DNA of 64,000 bases, taken from Myotis daubentonii. Lineage: Eukaryota; Chordata; Mammalia; Chiroptera; Vespertilionidae. Location: assembly GCF_963259705.1 (NCBI RefSeq), contig NC_081844.1, positions 47,911,501 to 47,975,500 of the forward strand, written 5' to 3'. A program made the translations under genes and the position numbers. This document shows, in pieces, positions 55,976 through 64,000 of the stretch (positions within the stretch are counted from its first letter, which is position 1; each line of letters begins with the position of its first letter). Under the pieces are notes generated by a model. The model did not search any database and had not been told where the DNA came from. It was given only the letters and a program-made list of their open reading frames with translations.

Positions 55976-57361
55976 CTTGCCTGCTTGCTGGGCTCCTGAC
56001 TCCTGTTGCAAGGCGCTGTGCTCCCCTGCACCCACATGGCCCACAGCTCTGTGGGACTCCACAGATGGACGAACGGACCTTAACCTGAATGCTGAACTGG
56101 ACCCGGCTGCAACACGGAGCGGAAGCTCTGGACACTGGCCTTGCTTTTGTTTCCACTGAGCCCCAGCTGCACCTTTTCCAGGACTGGCTCTTAAGGGGGA
56201 TGGAGCTTTGGAACCCAAGGAACGTAACTCCACACAAACAAAGCCATTTACCACACCTCATTCTCCCATGGGGGCTTCTGAAAATTCTTGTTTCAGTGGT
56301 ACCCCAAGAGCCTCAACCCCACTCCCATGAGTGAGGGAGGGGTTTGATTCTCTGGCAACATAATGACTGCCCGGTATCCAAAGTCCTTCTCCTCTCCTTC
56401 TGGATGACAGATCCCCGCCTGCACGGCACAATGAGTCAATAACCGTGCTCCACTTCTTAGGCCACAGTGATTGACTCAGGGAGCTACCAAATGGTTTTTG
56501 TTGCGGTTGTTTTGTGTGTTTTTTTGGATGGGAGTGACAGATCCATTTTCTCTCCTTTGTGGGCCTGTAAGCTTTTGCTTGTAGAGCTGGTGCAGCAATG
56601 TCACACTTCACCAGCAGAGAGCCTGAGAGAGTGAAGCTGCTGCCCCGGGAGCCTTCACACCTTTTCATTTCCTAGCTCTACTCCCTCAGGTCATCGGGCT
56701 GCCCTGGTTTCCCTAGCACTTCTCATTCTGTGGCTACCACAGGAATGATGGGGTCAGGACACATGACTGCAAAATCTGGCACCTTGACATATTGCATATC
56801 TCCAGCTGAAGGCATTTGAGACATGACAGGTGCAGGAAGGACATTCTGACCGTCCCCTGAAGCAGGTCATGAAACCCTCAGGTGAGAGGTGCCCTCCCTG
56901 TACCAGTGGAAAGGAGCAACCTTATTTGTAAAGGAGAGAAGAAACCGAGAGGGATCTGAGGATTTAGAAATAAGTTTCTCCCAATTTGCTACACTTGGCT
57001 CACTTTTATCCTATCATAGCTTCCCAGGCCTCCCCACTCTTCATTAAAGCTAGCATCCAATCACTCAAGTTGAACTGTTTCTTCAGGTCTTTCTTTTCAA
57101 TGAAGGTTTCCATGTCATGTAAAAGTATATCAGATGGCTTTGCATCTTTTCCTTTTATATTAAATAAATTTGTATGCTGTTACTCTTTTGTTAGAGGATT
57201 CCCAGCGGAGAATTTGAAAGATAGAAGTTGTGCAGTTCCCCTCCCCCACAGCCCTTTTCTTTTTAATGGGTTTGTCTTGGGTTCTGTTAATGGCCAAATA
57301 CTCAGGTGAATCACCCAATGCCTTATTTCACCAGAGAGATAGAACCTATTAAGAGGACCAG
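55976..57361. other. GC-richer unassigned region, possibly ERV-derived
   Basis: 55976-56340 has LTR/U5-like texture (GGGCTCCTGACTCCTGTTGC, GACTCCACAGATGGACGAAC, CGGAGCGGAAGCTCTGGACA) just before the LTR at 57362-57760, but no diagnostic retroviral motif. Several overlapping frames on both strands (up to 136 codons) reflect GC content, not a gene. Confidence 0.3.
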
Positions 57362-57760
57362 AACGCACCACCCCAAAAGGTGCCCCTTTGGCATATTTAT
57401 TGCTTTGAGCTAAAAGCAATTAAGACCAGCAGACTTAGGAAAAGCTTTTTCCTTCCCCGGCAGGAAGCTAATAGCAGAGAGACCTTTTTATATCAGCAAA
57501 ACTTATCTGCATGGCAAACATTTGTCCATCAAATATATGCGCATTGTCTTCTCCCTTTCTGAAGCCCCAGCCTCCTCCCCCTTCTCCTGAGCTCAGGGCA
57601 ATATATAAACCTCAATTGCCTGAGTGCCTAGGAGTCTCATGTCTTTGTGGGGGTTCGTACATAGTTAAATTTGTTTTTCTTTGTTAATCTGTCTTATATC
57701 AAGTTAATTACTAGGCCAGCCATGAGCCTGGAAGGGAAGAAGGGAATTTCGCCCCCAACA
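57362..57760 (+). mobile_element. ERV LTR (ERV1-like)
   Basis: AAAAGGTGCCCCTTTGGCAT, TATTGCTTTGAGCTAAAAGC, TATA-like CAATATATAAACCTC at about 57600, then TTGTTAATCTGTCTTATATC, ACTAGGCCAGCCATGAGCCT, and end CGCCCCCAACA at 57760. The last 100 bp parallel the LTR ending at 53117. No viral gene adjoins it; 5' boundary uncertain. Confidence 0.65.
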
Positions 57761-58335
57761 CCATTCAAAGGGAACCCCTCAACTTGCTGTCCTTCATCTG
57801 TACCTGAAACCATCCTTGTTTTCATGTATTAGGAAGAATTTTCAATGAGGCAATGCAATTTAAGGTAATGCTTTTCCCCCTGCCTATTCTATGTAGTAAT
57901 ACAAAATGAATGTCTACTTCCAGAACACAGGAGGATAGAAATGACTGCTGTGATCATTCTAAAACTGAAATATCTTCAAGGAAGAAATATTTTTAACAAT
58001 TATGTCTAATTATACTTAGGAAATAATGAGGTCTTTAGTATTTATGAATCAATAAGTGATCTTTCTGTTTCCCAAGCATGGTTTCCCTCTCAGAGTTCTG
58101 TTAAATAGAAGAATAAATCTATTTATTATTGAATTTAAAAATATTTTACAAATTTTAATTAAAAAGGGCTTCACATTACAAAACACTCCTGAAAACAATA
58201 TCAAAAGCCAAACAATGGAAAAACTATGTACAGAAAGAGTAAGTCTTCCTCCCAACTCAGAACACAGACTCACTCCCCTTCGGCAAAGATTCATGTTTAT
58301 TTTCCCACCTTGGATGAAAGAGGAGATCATGTCAT
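57761..58335. other. Unassigned AT-rich DNA
   Basis: Nothing recognised. Confidence 0.35.
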
Positions 58336-58339
58336 ATGC

Positions 58340-58510
58340 TGAACAAATATTTATTGAGTGCTCCTTGTGTGCCAGGCATTATGCTTGGTGGTGGTGGCGA
58401 TGTGGTTCTGAAACAGACCACTGAAGAATCTGCCCTCATCGAATCTCTGGGGCAAGTGGGAAAAGAGGGATAGTGATTAAATAAGCTTTTTCTTAAAGGC
58501 AAGTCGTGTT
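58340..58510 (-). mobile_element. L2 3' end, reverse
   Basis: GAACAAATATTTATTGAGTG, CTCCTTGTGTGCCAGGCATT, then TCTGCCCTCATCGAATCTC is the antisense L2 3' end order. Confidence 0.75.
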
Positions 58511-58575
58511 AGGGTAAAGGAAATATAGGGGAGTTATTGGTGAGCATCTGCAGAGGTACCTAACTGCACCTACAG

Positions 58576-58775
58576 CAGGGGTGGGGAGCCTTTTTCTGCC
58601 AAGGGACATTTGGATATTTACAACATCATTCACTTAATATAAATGTATGCTGCTACGAATAAAGGTCCTAGATTTATTGAATTTTGAGTCCCACCTGCAG
58701 TTGCCTTGGAGGGCTGGACCAGATAATTTTGTGGGCTTTATACATGGCCCCAGGACCAGACATTCCCCACCCCTG
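58576..58775. mobile_element. Non-autonomous hAT transposon, 200 bp
   Basis: Terminal inverted repeats CAGGGGTGGGGAGCC / ATTCCCCACCCCTG. Flanks ACCTACAG (58568-58575) and ACCTAGAG (58776-58783) are an 8-bp duplication with one mismatch. Interior words TTTTTCTGCCAAGGGACATT and TTTGTGGGCTTTATACATGG belong to a bat hAT family. No transposase. Confidence 0.95.
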
Positions 58776-58783
58776 ACCTAGAG

Positions 58784-59715
58784 GGTTGCAAAAGGCTTTC
58801 CTAAGAAAATGATATGTACAGTAAGAGCTGGGAAGACAGCTAATGGCTTTAACAGATTCCTTCATCTATTTTATGTTATTGAAGGCAGAGAGAATGCTAT
58901 GTGGTCATGTCCAATTTAAACAGTTCCTATGCTTTAGCACCTGTTTCTGTCAGATACATCTGTGAGCACATTGAGCATTATTAGGCTTTAAAGTAAATTT
59001 TTTTTGTTTCATTTGTTTCTTTTTTGTAAGGCTTATGTTTTCAGAAATAAAAAAGGTTTAATATGGGGTTAAAAAGAAATTGCTGTAAAAAAACTAAAAT
59101 TAAGGTAGATAAATATATGTGTGACTTCTAGAATATGAGGAAATAATACAAAACAAAGCCAAATGAACTCTAACTTCAATATGAAGGATTGAGATGGAAC
59201 ATTATTGAGAACTTCCAGGAAGAAGTTCTTCGATCATTCCTTCAACCCACGTTATGGAAGGACTACCACAGGGCAAGTGTATGTGTGGAACTTAGGATTT
59301 GTTGCTGATTTCTTATTATTCTTTGAAAAATTAGAACCTTACCCACTGTTAAAATCTTCAACCTCTCTCATGAAATGCTGGTTGGACTGGGATTTTTAGA
59401 GAGCAAGGTCTAAGCGTTTTGTCAAGAAGTCCAAGGGCAATCACCGAAGTGCTAAATGTTTAGCTGAAGAGCAAGATATTTATGATGGTGCCTAAGTGCT
59501 TTGCCTTGATGGTGGTGTGTATTGGGTTGTAAATTTTAGGAAATCACTCAGATAAGGAACACCTACTTACTGGCAGGGAACCTCCTGTTACCTCCACGAC
59601 CACTCTGTGCATGTACCTACCATTTCTAGTCTACATCGTTACAGTAAATGCCTAACTGTTTTTATTTCCCTTAATCTCTCTTCTTTGACTGTGTTTTCCA
59701 CTCTGGTGCCCGGGT
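58784..59715. other. Unassigned non-coding DNA
   Basis: No family recognised. The frame 59205-59399 (64 codons) has no identifiable domain. Confidence 0.35.
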
Positions 59716-59717
59716 GA

Positions 59718-60035
59718 CCTTTTATTTTTTACTGAATTTATTGGGGTGACGTTAGTTAATATAATTATATAGGTTTCAGGTGTACAATTCTATAATACAT
59801 CATCTGTATACTGTATTGTATGCCCACCACCCTAAGTCAAGCCTCCTTCTATCACAATTTACCCCCATTTACCCTCTTCTACCTCCCTCCTTTCCCTCTG
59901 GTAGTCACCATACTATTGTCTGTAACTATGAGTTTATTTGTTTGTTTGTTTGCTTAACCCCCTCTCCTTTTCCACCCATCTTTGTAACACCCCTCCCCTC
60001 TGGCAGCCGTCAGTCTGTTCTCTATAACCTTTTAA
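59718..60035 (-). mobile_element. L1 3'UTR, reverse
   Basis: AATTTATTGGGGTGACGTTA, ATAGGTTTCAGGTGTACAAT, TAATACATCATCTGTATACT, CCACCACCCTAAGTCAAGCC and TCTATCACAATTTACCCCC are the antisense of a laurasiatherian L1 3'UTR; relatively well preserved. Confidence 0.9.
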
Positions 60036-60555
60036 AAGGGAAGATCGGACCACCACGTCTTGCTCTGGCTTAAGAATTCTCAATCCATTGCCTTGAGGGT
60101 TACAATCAGATATACAAACATGGTGCATCACCATTTGACTCCTTTCTTAAAAGTTTTTACCTTGCAACTGATTAATGCTTAATTTGTACTTAGCCAGATG
60201 GATTACTTGCAGTTCCATGAAGATCCTATGCACCCATAGGCCTGTCCTTTCTTTTCCATTTTGCCAATCCAGTCACCCTGTTGTCAGGCACTGTGTCTTG
60301 TTCATCTTTACAGGGGCAGAGCTTAATTAATATAATTTCTGGACAATGGAAGGCCTATGGTAGGTGCAGCTCATCAGAAACAAGTTTTATTTGTTGACAC
60401 TGCTCATCTGGTTAATGTTTTTGAAAAATAACCTGCTTTCCTCCATTTGTTTGCTTCTATTTGAAAGGATACTTTTCATAACCTTGTTACCCCAAATCTT
60501 CTGAGATCTATACTTGCGAATTAAGGTTCAAACATTAGTAGAGTGCAAATGGCAC
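60036..60555. other. Unassigned non-coding DNA
   Basis: Nothing recognised. Confidence 0.35.
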
Positions 60556-60559
60556 AGTT

Positions 60560-60795
60560 CATCGGGTAAGAAGATGTTTATTGGAATCAGAGCATTTTAG
60601 TTTGAATCCTGGATCTTTAATTTGTTAACTGTGTGTCTTTGAACAAGAGAACTTCTCTAACGCCTCGGTTTTCCCATCTGTAAAATAGCGCTACCTATCC
60701 CATAGGGATGTTAGGGGACCAATTGGGATCATCCTGGGTAAGCCCTTAGGGTATCTGAAGAGAGGATGCATTTAATCAACATTAGGTATTATTAC
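60560..60795 (+). mobile_element. MIR SINE
   Basis: Forward MIR: CAGAGCATTTTAGTTTGAAT, CCTGGATCTTTAATTTG, CTCGGTTTTCCCATCTGTAA, AATAGCGCTACCTATCCCAT, with a small insertion in the 3' part. Confidence 0.88.
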
Positions 60796-61017
60796 TCTGA
60801 GGATCTGCCCTTTCTTTCTTGGGGTCTGCTGGCAGTCTTGGGAACTAGATGGGAGCAGAAGGCTTGGTGCTGAGAGCTGAGGGCAGGGGGACTGAAAGAT
60901 GATGAAGCCATGACCCTCTCTCACCAAATTACAAAGCAAAGATTAGTAGTTCCCATTGGAAGGGAGAGACAAAGTACTTTAAGCAGCTAGAAGAGGCGGA
61001 GATTACTTTAATCAGAG

Positions 61018-61215
61018 CAGGGATTTTCAACCTTGACACCTGAGATGATTCTTTGTTGGCCGGGGGCTGGCTTGTACATTATGACATGTTTAGCAGTGTT
61101 TCTGGCCTCTACTCACTGGATGCATGCAGCTCATTCCTGGTTATGAAAACCAAAAATGTTTCCAGACATTGCCAATTACCCAGTGGGGGGCAAAATTGCT
61201 TGTTGAAAACCACTG
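61018..61215 (-). mobile_element. MER20 (hAT-Charlie) remnant
   Basis: Ends CAGGGATTTTCAACC and TGTTGAAAACCACTG are the terminal repeats. Interior TCATTCCTGGTTATGAAAAC, CAAAAATGTTTCCAGACATT, GCCAATTACCCAGTGGGGGG is reverse MER20. Length 198 bp is near full. The 8-bp duplication has decayed. Confidence 0.92.
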
Positions 61216-61469
61216 AAGTGGGGGGATGTGGGGAAACTTGGTCTGGATAAGCAGGGGGTTGTGGGGTCAGGCCAAATGTGGAGGCGATTTTTAAATGAAT
61301 AGCAAAGATTACAAGAGGCTTTGAAAACTCACCTTTGGGAAATCTTAAAAAATTCGATGGATCTTTATCTGTCTAAAATGATTTAGATGTTGAATTTAAA
61401 GGAGGAACGATTACCAGGACTTATTATTAACATTTGCCACTCCCAGATGGTGATCGGGTCATCTGGTGC

Positions 61470-61900
61470 ATTCTCTGTGCATCAGAAGACTAAACACTTG
61501 TGGCAGGCATGAAGGTGCAAAACACGGCTTCTGACCCTAAGGAGCTTGTTTATTGTAAACGCTTTAAAGGGATAGGTTATATTTCATGACACACGTTTAC
61601 AAGACACATTAAAAGCACTAGAGAGTTAGATGTGACTGCAGTTAAACAATAATTCAAGACAATAAGAAAGGCACTCTCATATGATTACTAACACAATTTT
61701 CTGGGAATTTAGGGAAGGAAGGAATCATTAGGCTCAGTAGTAGTGGAAGGCTTTGCTCAGAGCGATGTATAAACAGAGCCTGGAAAATGGGTGAGATTCA
61801 GATGAGAAAGATGGCAGGTATTTCAGGCCAGTGAGTCCTGAACAGAGATGGAGGGAAAGTGAATAGGAAGGTTTAGTAGAGAGCAATCTGGGCTAGAATT
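61470..61900 (-). mobile_element. L2 fragment, reverse
   Basis: ACCCTAAGGAGCTTGTTTAT, GGAAGGCTTTGCTCAGAGCG, AGATGGCAGGTATTTCAGGC and GAGTCCTGAACAGAGATGGA follow the antisense L2 order; diverged. Confidence 0.6.
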
Positions 61901-64000
61901 GAGGGTTTGGTGAAGACTAGGAGATGGGGCTAAAGAGATATTTGGATTTCGTTTGCGGAAGGCCACGTATTCCCATTTATGCAGACATTAGCGAAATGCT
62001 GCTTGGGGCCTTTGGCATGACGCCTTAGCCACCTGCCATAGCTACGTCAGGAGCTTTGGACAGAACTCAAAGGGACAGACTAGGTGCTGATGTAGCCTGT
62101 GCCACATGGCTTCCTCCAAGGTGTGTGGTCTGAGGAACGTGCTTAGTTTGGTCCTGGGTGCTCTTTTCTGAAACTGTGGCTTTCGAAGAATCATGTCTCC
62201 GTGCCTATAAGAAAAGTTTCAACTTTCAAAGCTGTAACATTTCTCTGTTTTCTCAGATTTTCATTGCTCTGGTTATATGGATTATGGTAAAGGTTTTCTC
62301 TTTTCTTAACAGCTTCCAAGAGTTCCAGGTCACTTTTGGGGTCGCGGTAATAAATTGAAGAGGACAACTAAACATGACCTCACACAGGGCTAAGTCCCAT
62401 GGATATGATCACACCGTTTCCTACAGTGTATTGATTGAGGTGCTAGGCTGCGGCAACCACCAGCGAATCAAACCAACAAATGAAGAAATAACACTAAATT
62501 GTAAGCACATTGTCCACTGGCAACCAAAATCCTCGCTTTGAAATTTAAGTCAAATTACTGTCTTCCATTCCAAAAAAGTGAAGATGATGTCAAATTAAAA
62601 AGTCTGAAAACACATTTAAAGAAATATATTTTTAAAATCTTGCACAGGTTTTCTGCCCTGTCATCATTTGAACAAAATGTTCTGTGTAGCACATGTTCTA
62701 ACTTTGAATGCTTCCCATCCAGTATTTTCTCATTTGGAATGCTGAAATTAACTCTTATATTCCCACAGAGATAGACATGAAACCCCTGTGGACTCTGTGA
62801 GCATGTGTATCTATTCATGTGCTTGAAAAAAACAGAGAGAGAACGAGGGAAACATAACATATTTTTTCTACACTCAGAGGCCAATTTGTGCCCAGAGATA
62901 TGTTGAAACCTCTTAACTGAACATTGCAATAATTTCACTGGTAATTTAGAATTAAATTTCACATTCCAGGGTTCAATTTCCAGCAAGTAAAAAGGTGTCA
63001 CATTTACAGTAATATTTAAATCTTGATGGTTTGCACTTGAAGAGAAGGATATCAGTCTTTTCCTCCCAGGAAATCTGCCTCCTTAAATGCTAAAAATAAA
63101 TCCTCATCTCTGTTGTCCAATGGTTATTATCATCAACTAGAGATTTGAGTAACATCGTTTTCCTGCTGGGAGGAGGGAACCCACAAGGAGGGAAGGCTTT
63201 TACATTTTCTCAGAACCAAAGACGGCAGCGTTGGGTTCCACCAGCTCTGCTGCCTGCTGGTCTCAGTGTCCTTCGTCTGTACTGACCGCTGTCACTTGGC
63301 GGCCTGTAGGTCGCTGCCTGGCTGCTGCTTGCTGCTGTGCATGACCGTTCATACCTGCTCATGCTACTGCTGACTTCCTCTAGGCCACCCACTTTCATCA
63401 CCGGACTAGAGCCTAGGGCTGCTGCTTACTTCCTCTGGACCATCAACTCCTGCTATTCTTCTCTCTCTCTGGCCAGTAGGAAAGCACCTACTGCCTTTCA
63501 GGCCCAGCCCTGGGAGAAAGCATTCCCCTGCTATACCATTAGGGGCTGGCTGAACCAAGGGGTGGTCCAATATACTGAATACAAGCCTGATGGTCATCCT
63601 TGATCATTCTTTTTCCCTAAGGAACAAATGCCATTTTTTCTCTCAGAGCTCACTTTTCCTTGAGGATGCCCAGTCTACCAGACACATGAGCACCTATCCA
63701 AACACCTGCTCATTTAATTCCTGCCTTCTATCCTATTTCTCTTACCCCTAGTTTAATTAGAGGTGTGATTAAGATCAGTTTTCAAGGTTTCTTGAGATGG
63801 TTATTTTCCACAAAATGGTATGACATTTGGTAGCACTATCTACACAAACACCTGAAAAAGCTCAAGTCAAAGGCTGTCTGACTCGGTCGAGATAACTAGC
63901 TCCACCGTTGAAACATCCTTAGGAAGGGTTTACATTTTATGGTGTGTGAATCTCTAAGGCTCAAAATTTATAGATAATCCTTTGAAAAGTTAAACTATTG
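61901..64000. other. Unassigned non-coding DNA to the window edge
   Basis: No family or gene recognised. 62555-63001 (minus) is open for 148 codons, the longest frame in the window, but has no recognisable domain. 63180-63600 is GC/CT-rich with repeated CTGCTG-type words and could be an unplaced old repeat. Confidence 0.4.

Noticed and set aside
62555..63001. Longest open frame (148 codons, minus)
   Set aside because: No recognisable domain, overlaps another frame on the opposite strand, no Kozak or splice context worth citing. Length is compatible with chance in 64 kb on six frames.
63180..63600. Processed pseudogene
   Set aside because: An 88-codon frame and CT-rich texture drew attention, but no protein family was recognised, no poly(A) follows and no flanking duplication was found.

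Overview
This window is mammalian nuclear DNA, almost certainly from a vespertilionid (vesper) bat. The evidence is the repeat content. There are about 20 tRNA-derived SINEs of the VES/MEG type with box A/box B heads, CT-rich bodies and an ATTGATTT...A-rich tail. There are seven short non-autonomous Helitrons of the HeliBat type, with a TC 5' end, a small hairpin before a CTAG-like 3' end and insertion between A and T. There are also non-autonomous hAT and mariner elements with clear target-site duplications. Beneath these lies the older placental layer of MIR, L2, L1M 3' ends, MER20 and Tigger.

I found no protein-coding gene. The longest open frames are 80-148 codons. They lack recognisable domains, usually overlap repeats or low-complexity DNA, and are what random AT-rich sequence would give. 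The only recognisable RNA-gene sequence is a 60-nt 5' fragment of U2 snRNA on the minus strand at 43171-43230. It is flanked by a 13-bp duplication and is a retropseudogene. The window is best read as intergenic or intronic DNA.

Layout. 0-10 kb: a Helitron running off the left edge, VES SINEs, a tandem-duplicated L1 3'UTR piece, then two stacked L1 3' ends and a Helitron. 10-20 kb: L1 and MIR remnants, a 192-bp hAT with perfect 8-bp duplications, a probable LTR, and two loci where a young VES sits inside an older MEG-type SINE (one of which itself splits a MIR). 20-35 kb: a Helitron with an internal minisatellite, an ERV LTR, several SINEs, a very short poly(A)-tailed tRNA-head SINE, a long TCC microsatellite and a Tigger split by a Helitron. 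35-48 kb: AT-rich DNA with an old L1, a head-to-head Helitron pair inside a MIR, the U2 fragment, a nested VES pair, a mariner MITE and L1. 48-58 kb: a dispersed duplication of apparently unique DNA, an LTR cluster including an inverted relative of the 25.6-kb LTR, a VES interrupted by a foldback element, and another LTR. 58-64 kb: a 200-bp hAT, L1, MIR, MER20 and L2, then no recognised feature.

Several unique stretches look compositionally like conserved non-coding (enhancer-type) DNA. That is inference only, because no alignment could be run. Repeat family names come from recalled consensus features. Ends are exact where duplications or terminal motifs are visible and approximate (tens of bp) for old degraded elements.
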